Assembly: GCF_009909145.1 (NCBI RefSeq)
Contig: NZ_JAAAPJ010000029.1
Span: forward strand, 1-64,000
Reading direction: 5' to 3'
Length of the DNA stretch: 64,000 bases
Source: Corallococcus silvisoli
GTDB taxonomy: Bacteria; Myxococcota; Myxococcia; Myxococcales; Myxococcaceae
Under the pieces are notes generated by a model that was not told where the DNA came from, made no database searches, and worked only from the letters and a program-made list of their open reading frames with translations. Both the position numbers and the translations under genes were made by a program. Below, piece after piece: positions 28,082 to 38,341 of this stretch; position 1 is the first letter of the stretch, and each line of letters begins with the position of its first letter.

Positions 28082-29641
28082 CTACTTCGACAGCGGCTTG
28101 AGGAGGGGGAAGAGAATCACGTCGCGAATGCTGGCCGCGTCCGTGAACAACATGGCGACGCGATCAATCCCGATGCCTTCACCGGCCGTGGGCGGCATGC
28201 CCTGTTCCAGCGCGCGGATGTAGTCCTCGTCGTAGTCCATCGTCTCCTCCTGGCCCCGCTGCTTCGCGTCCAGCTGGGCCTGGAAGCGGCCCTTCTGGTC
28301 CAGGGGGTCGTTCAGCTCGGAGAAGGCGTTGGCGATCTCCCGGCCCGCGACGAAGAGCTCGAACCGGTCCGTGATTTCCGGGTTCTGGTCGTTGCGGCGG
28401 GCGAGCGGGGAGACCGCGGTGGGATATTGGGTGATGAAGGTGGGATGGATGATCGTGTGCTCGACGTGGGCCTCGAAGAGGCCTCCGACCAGCTCGCCGT
28501 GATTCATGGCGTCCACGGCGCGGCGCTCCGACTCCGAGTGGACCGTCTTGAGCAGCTCGTGCCGCAGCCGGTCCGGATCCGCCATGTCCTTGTCGGACAG
28601 GCCGGGGACGGTCTCGCGGATGGCCTCCACCATGGGGATGCGCTTCCACCCCTTGCCGAAGTCCACGGTGTGCTCGCCGTACTTCACCTTGGAGTCGCCG
28701 GTGACGTGGCGGGAGGCCTCGGAGAGCATCTCTTCGGTGAGGTCCATCAGGTCCTCGTACGTGGCGTACGCCTGATAGAACTCCAGCATCGTGAACTCCG
28801 GGTTGTGCCGGGTGCTGATGCCCTCGTTGCGGAAGTTGCGGTTGATTTCGTAGACGCGCTCCATGCCGCCCACCACGAGCCGCTTCAGGTAGAGCTCGGG
28901 CGCGATGCGCATGAAGAGGTCGATGTCGTACGTGTTGTGGTGCGTGACGAACGGCCGCGCCGCCGCGCCCGTCACCAGCGGGTGCATCATCGGGGTCTCG
29001 ACCTCGACGAAGTCCCGCCCGTCGAGGAAGCTCCGGATGAACTTCACCAGCTTGCTGCGCTTGAGGAAGACCTGCTTCACGTCCGGGTTGGAGATGAGGT
29101 CCAGGTAGCGCTGGCGGTAGCGGATCTCCACGTCCGTCAGGCCGTGCCACTTCTCCGGCATGGGGCGCAGGGACTTGGTGAGCGGCACGAACTTCGTGGC
29201 GGACAGGGACAGCTCCCCCGTCTTGCTGCGGAAGACGGGGCCCTGCACCGCGACGAAGTCGCCCAGGTCCACCTGCTTGAAGACCTCATAGAGGTCCCCC
29301 AGCGCGTCCTTCTTCACATGCGCCTGGATCTCTCCGGAGCGGTCGCGCAGCTTGATGAAGGCGGCCTTGCCGAACGAGCGCATGGCCACGATGCGGCCGG
29401 CGACGTCGTAGACGGGGGCGTCCTTCTCCAGGTCCTCGGTGGAGTGCTGGGCGTGGGTGGCCAGGATCTCCGCCGCCTGGTGCTTGGGGGCGTAGCCGTT
29501 GCCATAGGGGTTGAAGCCGGCCTCGCGCCACTTGCCGGCCTTGTCCAACCGCTGCTGGTAGATCTCCTGCTCCTTGGAGCCGAGATCCGCCGCTTCGCCG
29601 CTCTTCTCACCTGGGGGGGTCTTGTTTTCGGTCTCGGCCAT
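28082..29641 (-). CDS. lysS: Lysyl-tRNA synthetase, class II
   Basis: The 519-residue enzyme charges tRNA-Lys. An N-terminal tail (about 45 residues) precedes the anticodon-binding OB fold (about 65-165). The class II catalytic core follows with motif 1 (VEVETPMMHPLVTGAAARPF), motif 2 (YEINRNFRNEGISTRHNPEFTMLE) and motif 3 (GEGIGIDRVAMLFTDAASIRDVILFP). The ATG at 29641 was preferred over a frame open to 29695 because a good promoter occupies that interval. It heads the lol-bam-lpx gene run with only 12 bp to the permease gene. Confidence 0.96.
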   Translation of the reverse strand: MAETENKTPPGEKSGEAADLGSKEQEIYQQRLDKAGKWREAGFNPYGNGYAPKHQAAEILATHAQHSTEDLEKDAPVYDVAGRIVAMRSFGKAAFIKLRDRSGEIQAHVKKDALGDLYEVFKQVDLGDFVAVQGPVFRSKTGELSLSATKFVPLTKSLRPMPEKWHGLTDVEIRYRQRYLDLISNPDVKQVFLKRSKLVKFIRSFLDGRDFVEVETPMMHPLVTGAAARPFVTHHNTYDIDLFMRIAPELYLKRLVVGGMERVYEINRNFRNEGISTRHNPEFTMLEFYQAYATYEDLMDLTEEMLSEASRHVTGDSKVKYGEHTVDFGKGWKRIPMVEAIRETVPGLSDKDMADPDRLRHELLKTVHSESERRAVDAMNHGELVGGLFEAHVEHTIIHPTFITQYPTAVSPLARRNDQNPEITDRFELFVAGREIANAFSELNDPLDQKGRFQAQLDAKQRGQEETMDYDEDYIRALEQGMPPTAGEGIGIDRVAMLFTDAASIRDVILFPLLKPLSK

Positions 29642-29666
29642 GACGCGCTCTCGTGAAAGGCGCGGC

Positions 29667-29695
29667 ACGCTAGCCAAGCGGCCCCCGGTACGCAA
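29667..29695 (-). promoter_or_regulatory. Promoter of lysS and probably the downstream lol-bam-lpx operon
   Basis: On the minus strand TTGCGT (29690-29695) and TAGCGT (29667-29672) are 17 bp apart. The expected start near 29660 gives an 18-19 nt leader to the lysS ATG. I see no other clear promoter or terminator between lysS and lpxI. Confidence 0.5.
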
Positions 29696-29761
29696 CGCAT
29701 CAGGGAGGCGTGTTTCCGACGGAGGTTGCCTCCCCAGAGGGTGACGGAGCGGCGGGAGACG

Positions 29762-30142
29762 TCAGGAAGACATCAAAAGAAACGCGGCCACCGCCGCGGC
29801 CAGGAGCAGCGGGATGAGCACTTCCACCGGGAAGCGGTGGTGGGCATGGGCCAGGTGCAGCCCCCGCAGACCGAAGCGGCGCTGACGGCGCACGCGGCCC
29901 GCGATCAGCGACGCGAGCGCGGGCGGGGCCTTTTCCCGCTCCACGGTGCGCACGCGTTCCACGGTGCGTGCGTACCGGTCCCACCCCTGGCGGCACTCCT
30001 CGCAGCCGTCCAGGTGGCTGCGGACCGCCTGCTCCTGGGGGGCCGGCAGCGCTTCGTCGACGAGCGCCAGGAACAGCGCCTTCGTCTGGAGATGATCCAA
30101 TCGCGGTTCCACGTCCGTTCCCCTTCGCCCCAGGCCGTTCAT
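29762..30142 (-). CDS. Zinc-finger (zf-HC2) anti-sigma factor
   Basis: The 126-residue protein has the anti-sigma zinc-binding pattern H-x3-C-x2-C in SHLDGCEECRQGW (about residues 42-54). A basic middle part follows, then a single C-terminal membrane helix (LIPLLLAAAVAAFLLM) close to the end, so almost the whole protein is cytoplasmic. Such proteins hold an ECF sigma factor inactive at the membrane. Its ATG overlaps the stop of the ECF sigma gene by 4 bp, as expected for a cognate pair. The input signal is unknown; no periplasmic sensor domain is present. Confidence 0.87.
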   Translation of the reverse strand: MNGLGRRGTDVEPRLDHLQTKALFLALVDEALPAPQEQAVRSHLDGCEECRQGWDRYARTVERVRTVEREKAPPALASLIAGRVRRQRRFGLRGLHLAHAHHRFPVEVLIPLLLAAAVAAFLLMSS

Positions 30143-30771
30143 GGTTCGAACCGCCCCAGCAGGTCCGCCAGCTTCTCGCGCGCCCGGTGGAGCCGACTCT
30201 TCACGGTTCCCTCGGGCAGCTCGGTGATGTCGACAATCTCGTCGTAGCTCAAGCCCTCGATGTCGCGCAGCGCCACCAGCATGCGCGCATCGGGCTCCAG
30301 TTGGGAAATGGCCCGCTGCACCCGGGCCCGCTCGCGCGCCGCGTCCAGGGCGGCGTCCGGCTGCGGGGGCGCGCCTCCTCCTTCCGCGATGGCGGCGGCG
30401 CTCGCCTCGTCGTACACGTCCGAGCGGCCCCGCCCCCGGCGCTGGAGGTACTTCAGCCGGTTGAGGCAGTGGTTCTTGGAGATGCGGAACAGCCAGGTGG
30501 ACAGCCGCGCGTCCTCGCGGAAGCGCCGGACGTTCTGGTGCACGCTGACGAAGATCTCCTGCACCAGGTCGTGGGCCTCCTCGCGGTCGCCCAGCATGCG
30601 GAAGCAGAAGTCATAGAGGCGGTCCTGGTGCTCGCGGACCAGCGACTCGAAGGCCTCCGGGTCACCGCGCCGCAGCCGGGAGACCAGCGCCTGCTCCTCG
30701 CGGCGCACGTCCGGGGCGGCCTCGGAGGCCAGGGCCTGCTGTCCAACATCGAGCACTCCGCCCGGTGACAC
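30139..30771 (-). CDS. ECF-type RNA polymerase sigma factor
   Basis: The 210-residue protein has sigma region 2 (FESLVREHQDRLYDFCFRMLGDREEAHDLVQEIFVSV, then RFREDARLSTWLFRISKNHCLNRL) and region 4 (ALRDIEGLSYDEIVDITELPEGTVKSRLHRAREKL). A variable Ala/Gly-rich linker of about 30 residues joins them. It should direct RNA polymerase to a stress or envelope regulon and is paired with the zf-HC2 anti-sigma gene just downstream. The GTG start at 30771 has a good GGAGG site a few bases upstream. No recognisable autoregulatory promoter was found. Confidence 0.93.
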   Translation of the reverse strand: MSPGGVLDVGQQALASEAAPDVRREEQALVSRLRRGDPEAFESLVREHQDRLYDFCFRMLGDREEAHDLVQEIFVSVHQNVRRFREDARLSTWLFRISKNHCLNRLKYLQRRGRGRSDVYDEASAAAIAEGGGAPPQPDAALDAARERARVQRAISQLEPDARMLVALRDIEGLSYDEIVDITELPEGTVKSRLHRAREKLADLLGRFEP

Positions 30772-30865
30772 CGTGCCTCCCGCCCGTGTGGGCCCGGCCG
30801 CATCCTACCGCACGCCCCTGCCCCGCCCCCTGACACCGGCCTCCGGGAAAAGGTTCCCCGAAACG

Positions 30866-30898
30866 AAAAACCCCTCCCCGGCCTTCGCCAGGGAGGGG
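30866..30898 (-). terminator. Rho-independent terminator of prfB
   Basis: CCCCTCCC (30871-30878) pairs with GGGAGGGG (30891-30898). Read on the minus strand, the hairpin is followed by TTTTT (30870-30866). It lies 30 bp beyond the prfB stop. Confidence 0.75.
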
Positions 30899-30927
30899 TG
30901 GAGCGCCGGAAGCCCTTGGGGTGCTCC

Positions 30928-32050
30928 TCAGTCCGCGGAGGCGTTGCGGTTCGGGTTCTTCACGCCCAGGAGCTGCGCGGTGACGAACTCGTCCAGGTCG
31001 CCGTCCAGCACCTTGTCCACGTTGCCCGTCTCCACGCCGGTGCGCAGGTCCTTGACCATGCGGTACGGCGCCAGCACGTAGCTGCGGATCTGCGAACCGA
31101 AGGAGATGTCCTTCTTCGCCGCCTCCGCCGCGTCGCGCTCGGCCTCGCGCTTCTTCATCTCCAGCTCGTAGAGGCGGCCTCGCAGGATCTTGAAGGCCAT
31201 GTCCTTGTTGGCCGACTGCGAGCGCTCCGTCTGGCAGGTGATGATGATGCCCGTGGGCAGGTGGCGCAGCTGCGCCGTGGACGACGTCTTGTTGACCTTC
31301 TGTCCGCCCGCGCCGCCGCCGCGGATGAACTTCAGTTCGATGTCCTTCTCCGGCAGGTCGATCTGGATGCTGTCGTCGACCTCCGGGTACACGTCCACGG
31401 ACGCGAAGGCCGTCTGCCGGCGCGCGTTGGCGTCGAAGGGGCTGATGCGCACGAGCCGGTGCACGCCCACCTCCGCCTTCAGGTAGCCGTAGGCGTTCTC
31501 GCCCTCGATGCGCAGCGAGACGTTCTTGAAGCCCGCCTCTTCGCCGGGCACCTCGTCGCTGAGCTCGACCTTCCAGCCCTTCGTCTCACCGTAGCGCGAG
31601 TACATGCGCAGCAGCATGGCGGCCCAGTCCATGGAGTCCGTGCCGCCAGCGCCCGCGTTGATGTCCATGAAGCAGTTGCTGCGGTCCTGCGGGCCGGAGA
31701 GCATCCGCGCCAGCTCCAGCTTCGCGACCTCCGCCTCCAGCGACGCGAGCGAACCCTCCGCCTCCTGCGCGCTCGCCTCGTCGTTCATCTCCGCCGCCAG
31801 CTCCAGCAGCGTCTGCGCGTCGTCCAGCCCGCGCATCGTCTTGTCGAAGGCGCCCACGCTGGCCTCCAGCGTGGACTTCTCCTTCAGGAGCCCCTGGGCC
31901 TTGGTGTTGTCGTCCCAGAAGTTGGGCTGCGTGGAGTCACGTTCAATCAGCGCGATGCGGGACCGCTTGCGGTCGAGGTCAAAGATGCCCCCGGAGCGCG
32001 TTGAGGCGCTCCTTCAGGGCCTGGATCTTCTCCATCGAATCGTTCGCCAT
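30928..32050 (-). CDS. prfB: Peptide chain release factor 2, expressed by programmed +1 frameshift
   Basis: RF2 recognises UGA and UAA and releases the finished protein. The gene is two frames: 32050-31982 encodes 23 residues (MANDSMEKIQALKERLNALR, then GHL) and meets an in-frame TGA at 31981-31979. Skipping T31981 after CTT continues from GAC at 31980 to 30928, giving 373 residues in all, near E. coli's 365. The main frame has the tripeptide motif SPF (ISPFDANARRQTAF) and the catalytic GGQ at 248-250. The shift site CTT-TGA-C with upstream CGGGGG matches the E. coli autoregulatory signal. The frame from the internal ATG at 31857 lacks the N-terminal domain and is not a complete gene. Confidence 0.96.
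31978..31993 (-). promoter_or_regulatory. Programmed +1 frameshift site of prfB
   Basis: On the minus strand the bases read CGGGGGCATCTTTGAC. The internal Shine-Dalgarno-like GGGGG lies 3 nt before the slippery CTT, and TGA is followed by C, the weakest termination context. Low RF2 favours slippage and so restores RF2. The spacing equals that of E. coli. Confidence 0.9.
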
Positions 32051-32098
32051 GGTGTTCGTCCTTCGTGTGTCGGGAGGTTTGAGGAAGTCGGGGGGCGT

Positions 32099-33433
32099 TC
32101 AGGAAGCCTTGAGCGATGACACCGGCGCGTCCTGACCGGGCGGCGGGCGGGCCGTACCTGTCACGCGGGCTCGGAGCTGGTCCAGCCAGAAGGCGCCGGC
32201 CATGCCCAGGGAGATGGGCAGGATGAGGGCGATGCAGCGCCAGTTGTCCTGGTCGAACCAGGGCAGCACCTTCAGCACCAGGCCCAGCGCGCCGGTGGCC
32301 GCGAGGCAGGCCCACACCCACTTGAGCCGCGCCCGCGCCTTCGCGCTGTTCCACGTCAGGCGGATGCCGTACGGCACGGCCAGGAGCGTCAGCGGGTTGG
32401 CGAGGAAGAGGTTCTCGTTGTGGTGGGTCACCACGTGGTTCGTGCCCACCCACATGACGACGAGCGCCAGCCCCGGGATGCCCAGCAGCAGGCCGACCAC
32501 CGCGTTCTCCAGGCCCAGGAGGATGCGCGCCGCGCGGCTGCCCTTGCGCTCCCAGGCGGCGAGCCCCAGCGCGCTTGTGCCCAGGAGCACGCCCAGGGCG
32601 AGGATCCACGGGCCGAACTTCGGCGGCTCCGCGGGGGGGCGTGGGCGCGACGACGCGAAGTAGTCCCACTGCTTCTCGACCAGGGGCACGGGCTGCCCGT
32701 CCGGCCCCGGCACCTTCAGCTCCGCGACCTGCTGCTCCAGCTCGTCCGGGAGGAAGGCCTCCTCGCGGCGGGTGATGGGCTTGTCGATGGAGTCGTTCAT
32801 CATGAAGTCGAGCAGGAAGCTCATCGGCGGGCTCACCGCGGTGTAGCGCCGCGTGTGCTCGCGCAGCGTCATGCGCGCCGGGGCCTTCTCCGCCTGGGAG
32901 AGCTGGCCGCCCACCGCCGTGTCGATCATGTCGCGCAGCCGCGTCACGCAGTTGTCGCTGTAGTGCTCGTAGAGGTAGTCGCGGTTCTCCGGCAGCACGT
33001 TGTCCGCCAGCTTCTTCGCCACCGTCACGCGCTGCTCCGGCGTGAGGTTCAGCTCCTGCACGCGCACGTCGCGGCCCAGCGACTTGTAGAAGCGGAAGGT
33101 GCCGTTGACGCTCGACTCGCCCACCCAGAACTCCAGGCGGCCCTTGGCGAAGTGCACCACCGTCTGGTCGTCGAACGAATACATCCCGTAGTTGTAGAGG
33201 CGCTGCATCTGCCGGGCGCGGTCCTCCACCACCAGCGAGCCGTGGCCCCACCACGAGAAGACGTCGTCGCCAGGGCTGAACGTCACCAGCCAGATGGACA
33301 GGTCCTCGCCCCGGCTCTCGCCCGTGCCCCACGGCGGCACGGACGCGGCGCGCGCGGGGGACGAGAGCAGCAGGAGCCCCAGGAGGGCGGAGACAATCAG
33401 GGACGGCAGGCGGAGCATCATTCCATCCAACAC
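32099..33433 (-). CDS. DUF4105 (Lnb N-terminal-like) membrane protein
   Basis: The 444-residue protein has a signal peptide ending near ARAASVPPW. A periplasmic DUF4105 region (about 35-230) contains WLVTFSPGDDVFSWWGHGSLVVED and YEHYSDNCVTRLRDMID, with the conserved His and Cys of the family. After a Pro-rich stretch come about five membrane helices (270-425). DUF4105 is related to the periplasmic part of Lnb, a lipoprotein N-acyltransferase with a Cys-His active site, so lipoprotein remodelling is possible but unproven. The start may be ATG 33433, 33421 or 33418; the latter two give a more usual signal peptide. prfB begins 48 bp downstream. Confidence 0.78.
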   Translation of the reverse strand: MLDGMMLRLPSLIVSALLGLLLLSSPARAASVPPWGTGESRGEDLSIWLVTFSPGDDVFSWWGHGSLVVEDRARQMQRLYNYGMYSFDDQTVVHFAKGRLEFWVGESSVNGTFRFYKSLGRDVRVQELNLTPEQRVTVAKKLADNVLPENRDYLYEHYSDNCVTRLRDMIDTAVGGQLSQAEKAPARMTLREHTRRYTAVSPPMSFLLDFMMNDSIDKPITRREEAFLPDELEQQVAELKVPGPDGQPVPLVEKQWDYFASSRPRPPAEPPKFGPWILALGVLLGTSALGLAAWERKGSRAARILLGLENAVVGLLLGIPGLALVVMWVGTNHVVTHHNENLFLANPLTLLAVPYGIRLTWNSAKARARLKWVWACLAATGALGLVLKVLPWFDQDNWRCIALILPISLGMAGAFWLDQLRARVTGTARPPPGQDAPVSSLKAS

Positions 33434-33551
33434 GCGGAAGGCGGGCGCCGACTACCTATCACGCGCGGCCCCTGACTCAACGGCGGGGCCGGAAGGGTGT
33501 CGACCACCCGGGGGTGGGCCCGGGGCCCCGGCAGGCCCCCGGTCAGGGGCC

Positions 33552-34433
33552 TCAGATGAGCTTGGCCCGGCGGGCGCGCGAGTCGATGGTCAGCGAGTCC
33601 GCCACCATCCCGCGCTCCCCCAGCAGCTGCTCCTCCAGGGCGGCCATGCGCTTCGCGTCGCGCGGCTTCTCATGGTCGTGCCCCAGCAGGTGCAGCAGCC
33701 CGTGCGCGAGGTAGCGGCCCATCTCCGACTCCAGCGTGCGGCCGTACTCCTTCGCCTGCCGCTTCGCCGTGTCCAGGGAGATGACCACGTCGCCCAGCGG
33801 GCGCGGGCCCGGCGTCCCCTTGGGCTGGTCCCCCGCGGGGAAGGACAGCACGTCCGTGGCCTTGTCCTTCTGGCGCCAGGTGCGGTTGAGCCGGCGGATG
33901 GCCCGGTCCCCCACGAGCGACAGCGACAGCTCGCAGCCGGTGAGCTCCAGGCGCTTCAGGTAGTCGCGGCCCCAGGTGGTCAAGAGGCGCTCGTAGTCCG
34001 CGCCCTGCCCGTGCGCCACCTGCACCGTCACCTGGTTGTCCGCCGCCTTCGGCTTCACCTGCGGCTTCTCGATGTGCGCCAGTTCCACGCGGAACGCCGG
34101 CGCGCAGATGGACCAGTAGTCGCACGCGCCCTGGCTGTCGTTGCGGTACACGACCCGCTTGCCGCGCGGCACCAGGCCCACCTCTCCCGCGCTGATGCGC
34201 TCGCGCTTGCCGTCCACGACGAGGGTCAGCTCGCCCGTGAGGACGAGCACCACCTCGTCGAACTCCGGCGTCTGCGCGGGTTCGCTCCAGCCCGGAGGCG
34301 CCCGCATGCGCGCCACCGACGCGGACTCCGTCTGCGTGCTGGCGACGCCGACGAACTCCTCGATGCGCTTGCCGTCGTCGCGCGGAATCACCTTGCCCTT
34401 GCGCAGCTTCACGCCCTCCACCTTGCGGCTCAT
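33552..34433 (-). CDS. ybeY: Cupin domain fused to endoribonuclease YbeY
   Basis: The 293-residue product joins two domains. Residues about 1-125 form a cupin (GWSEPAQTPEFDEVVLVLTGELTLVVDGKRERISAGEVGLVPRGKRVVYRN). Residues about 135-293 are YbeY, with the zinc-binding H-x3-H-x5-H at His244, His248 and His254 in AHGLLHLLGHDHE and the upstream RTWRQKDKATDVLSFP. YbeY takes part in 16S rRNA 3' maturation and ribosome quality control. The cupin has no known part in that. ATG 34433 overlaps the pgpH-like stop by 4 bp. No stop or good internal start separates the domains. phoH-pgpH-ybeY is a widespread order. Confidence 0.92.
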   Translation of the reverse strand: MSRKVEGVKLRKGKVIPRDDGKRIEEFVGVASTQTESASVARMRAPPGWSEPAQTPEFDEVVLVLTGELTLVVDGKRERISAGEVGLVPRGKRVVYRNDSQGACDYWSICAPAFRVELAHIEKPQVKPKAADNQVTVQVAHGQGADYERLLTTWGRDYLKRLELTGCELSLSLVGDRAIRRLNRTWRQKDKATDVLSFPAGDQPKGTPGPRPLGDVVISLDTAKRQAKEYGRTLESEMGRYLAHGLLHLLGHDHEKPRDAKRMAALEEQLLGERGMVADSLTIDSRARRAKLI

Positions 34434-36949
34434 GACATGCCCGCCGTTCTCGCCTTCGTGTCCTTCGAGTCCTTGGCGTCCGTCTTCGCCGGGGCCGGCG
34501 CCATCATCAGCGGCGACCCCGCCTTGCCCCCGCCCATCGCGCCCGCCGGGTAGACGGGACGCGTGTGGTAGATGCCCTCCAGCGTGTGCAGGAAGGACTG
34601 GGCGATGAGGTTCAGGTCCTTGAGCGTCAGGTCGCACTCGTCGAGCTGGCCCTCGGAGAAGATGATGTTGATGATCTTCTGCACCTGCGCCTGGAGCTTC
34701 GCGCTGGTCGGGTCCGGCATGGAGCGCGTGGAGGCCTCCACCGCGTCGGCGATCATCACCAGCGCCGCCTCGCGGAACTGCGGCTTGGGGCCCGGGTAGC
34801 GGTAGATGCTCTCGTCGATGGGGGGCGCGCCTTCCTTGCCCTCCTGCTCCTTCAGGGCCTTGTGGAAGAAGAAGCCCACCGTGCGGGTGCCGTGGTGCTG
34901 CGGGATGGCGTCCGCCACCAGCTTGGGCAGGCGGTACTGCCGCGCCATCTCCAGGCCTTCCGTCACGTGGCGCTTGATGATGACCGCGCTCATCGCGGGC
35001 GCCAGGCCGTCATGCCGGTTCTCTCCCTTCTGGTTCTCCCCGAAGTAGAGCGGATTCCGGCCCTTGCCGATGTCGTGGTAGTACGCGCACGAGCGCGCCA
35101 GGAGCGGGTTCGCGCCGATGGTCTCCGCCGCGTTCTCCACCAGCGTCCCGATGATGATGGAGTGGTGGTACGTGCCGGGCGCCTGGACGATGAGCTCCTT
35201 GAGCGCCGGGTGGTTCAGGTTCGCCAGCTCCAGCAGCTTGATGTCCGACGCGTAGCCGAACGTGGCCTCGATGAGCGGCGTCAGCGCCATCACCATCACC
35301 GGGACGGCCAGCGCGGTGCCGAAGAACGCGCACACCCCGGTGACGAGCGTGTCGCCCGCCAGGCCCTTGCCCTCCACGAGGAACAGGAACAGCACCGCGA
35401 TGAGGTTGGCGACGCCGGTGACGAGCCCCGCGCGGAAGATGCCGACGCGGTCCTTCGCCTTCACGATGCGGTCCGCCGCCACCAGCGAGCCCACCAGCGT
35501 GTAGATGCCGAACGCCAGCGAGTTGCCCAGCATCACCCCCGCGAGGCACGCGAACACCATGGCGAAGAAGAGCGCCAGCTCCTGCGCGAGGATGAAGCGC
35601 ACCAGCATGGCGCCGGCCGCCACCGGGAAGGCGTAATAGAACGCCTCGATGGGCAGCGCCGTGTACCGGTCCTGCACCGCGTCCGCGATGGACACCCAGA
35701 CCTGGAGCAGGCCCAGCAGGCCCACCAGCAGGAGGCCCAACAGGACGCCGTCCTTGCGCGTGGGGCGGAAGCGCCGGAAGGCCGCGCGGCAGAAGCCGTA
35801 GAACGACACCACCAGCAGGGCCACGAGCCCCGTGCCGCCCACCTGGAGCTGGAGCAGGTCCAGGCGGTCCGTCTGCGCGCGCATCCCGCGCAGCACCACC
35901 AGGTGCGTTTCGTTGACGAGCTCCCCGTCGCCGATGACGCGCTGGCCCTTCTTGATGGCGATGACGGCGTCCTTCACCGCGTCGCCCGCGAGCCGGCGGC
36001 GCAGGTCCGTCTCCGCGATGTTGATGGTCAGGCTGGGGCGCACCAGCCGCTTGGCGATGCGCAGCACCGCGCGGCGCTGCACCGCCGGGGCCTCCGGCAG
36101 CACGTTGCCGGGCACGGAGGCGAAGCGGTCCAGCTCCTGGTGCGCTTCACGGATGTCCACCACCTGCACGGCCCCCGCGGGCAGCGTCTCCTCGTTCTTG
36201 CGCTGCACGTCGCGCACGGTGAGGCCCTGGGGGGCCTCGCGCACCAGCTCGTCGCGGGAGCCGGCCACGTACACCTGGCCCCGGTCCGCGCGGTAGGCGC
36301 GGTCCAACAGCACCAGGGTGGCGGCCTCCGCCTCCTCGGAGAACCCGTTGGCGACGAGCGCCTGGAAGTCCTCGCCCTCCAACCCCGCGTCCCGCTGGCC
36401 GAAGAGCTGCTCCTGGAACTGGGCCTGCATCTCCTCGCGGTCGCGGCGCTGGCGCTCCAGGGCCTCCGGCGTGGGGATGGCGGGGCGGCGGCGCTTGCCC
36501 TGTCCTTCCTCAAGCGGGGCCTCCTCCGCGCGGGCCTCCTTCTCCTCCTCCAGGCGGTCTCGCGCGGTGGAGTAGGCGGCGCGCACGGACGCGCGCAGGT
36601 TGCCCACCACCGCGGGGTTGAGGTCGTACACCGGGCGGACGGCGCTCCGGGCCTCGCGGCGGCGCTGCTCCGTCATCGCCTGGTGGACGATGTCGTAGTC
36701 GCGCGCGGCCTTGAAGCCCGCGGGTGAGTTGGCCCGGAAGGGCTTGCCCACGTGCTCCTCGGTGAGCGCGGGGATCTGCTGGCTGTAGAGGCCCGGGGAG
36801 ATGACGAAGCCCGCGCCCACCGACACCACCAGCAACAGCAGGCCCTGCACGACGCGCCGGCCCCAATCCCCGCCGCGCCCCAGCCCCAGGCGGACCGCGA
36901 GCGCGTCCAGCGGACTGGGCCCGGGGGTCGGTGATTCAGGATCGGCCAT
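34430..36949 (-). CDS. PgpH-like 7TM-HD cyclic-di-AMP phosphodiesterase family protein
   Basis: The 839-residue membrane protein has an N-terminal helix (about 30-52) and an extracytoplasmic 7TMR-HDED domain (about 60-340). Seven membrane helices (about 350-560) and a cytoplasmic HD phosphohydrolase domain follow, with LKELIVQAPGTYHHSIIIG and CAYYHDIGKGRNPLYF (metal ligands H...HD). In Listeria and Bacillus PgpH degrades c-di-AMP; whether myxobacteria make c-di-AMP cannot be judged here. The ATG at 36949 has a GAGGAG site; the longer frame lacks homology. The final 35 residues are Gly/Ala/Lys-rich. It overlaps ybeY by 4 bp. Confidence 0.9.
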   Translation of the reverse strand: MADPESPTPGPSPLDALAVRLGLGRGGDWGRRVVQGLLLLVVSVGAGFVISPGLYSQQIPALTEEHVGKPFRANSPAGFKAARDYDIVHQAMTEQRRREARSAVRPVYDLNPAVVGNLRASVRAAYSTARDRLEEEKEARAEEAPLEEGQGKRRRPAIPTPEALERQRRDREEMQAQFQEQLFGQRDAGLEGEDFQALVANGFSEEAEAATLVLLDRAYRADRGQVYVAGSRDELVREAPQGLTVRDVQRKNEETLPAGAVQVVDIREAHQELDRFASVPGNVLPEAPAVQRRAVLRIAKRLVRPSLTINIAETDLRRRLAGDAVKDAVIAIKKGQRVIGDGELVNETHLVVLRGMRAQTDRLDLLQLQVGGTGLVALLVVSFYGFCRAAFRRFRPTRKDGVLLGLLLVGLLGLLQVWVSIADAVQDRYTALPIEAFYYAFPVAAGAMLVRFILAQELALFFAMVFACLAGVMLGNSLAFGIYTLVGSLVAADRIVKAKDRVGIFRAGLVTGVANLIAVLFLFLVEGKGLAGDTLVTGVCAFFGTALAVPVMVMALTPLIEATFGYASDIKLLELANLNHPALKELIVQAPGTYHHSIIIGTLVENAAETIGANPLLARSCAYYHDIGKGRNPLYFGENQKGENRHDGLAPAMSAVIIKRHVTEGLEMARQYRLPKLVADAIPQHHGTRTVGFFFHKALKEQEGKEGAPPIDESIYRYPGPKPQFREAALVMIADAVEASTRSMPDPTSAKLQAQVQKIINIIFSEGQLDECDLTLKDLNLIAQSFLHTLEGIYHTRPVYPAGAMGGGKAGSPLMMAPAPAKTDAKDSKDTKARTAGMS

Positions 36950-37156
36950 GGGGGAACTCCTCACCCTGCGAAGACGTCGAGGCTCCCTACAAGGAAGCAG
37001 GGACGGGGAAAATTCGTGAGGGTGGGACAGCCGCCGCCCGGACGCCAGTTCGCTCTGCGAAAAATGCAGGTAAGCCAACAGGCCGGGATGTGGGCCATCG
37101 AGCGACTCCACCCCCGTCCCGGCGTGAGCCTGGGAGCGGGGGTGGTGGGTGGAACG

Positions 37157-38245
<1,089 letters not shown>

Positions 38246-38341
38246 TGCGCGTGGTTCCTCGTTCAGTGGTCGCTCGCCGACAACGTAACGCCGCCCTCCC
38301 CCCCATGCCCGCCAACCCTCCGGTGCGAGCCTGCCCGCTGG

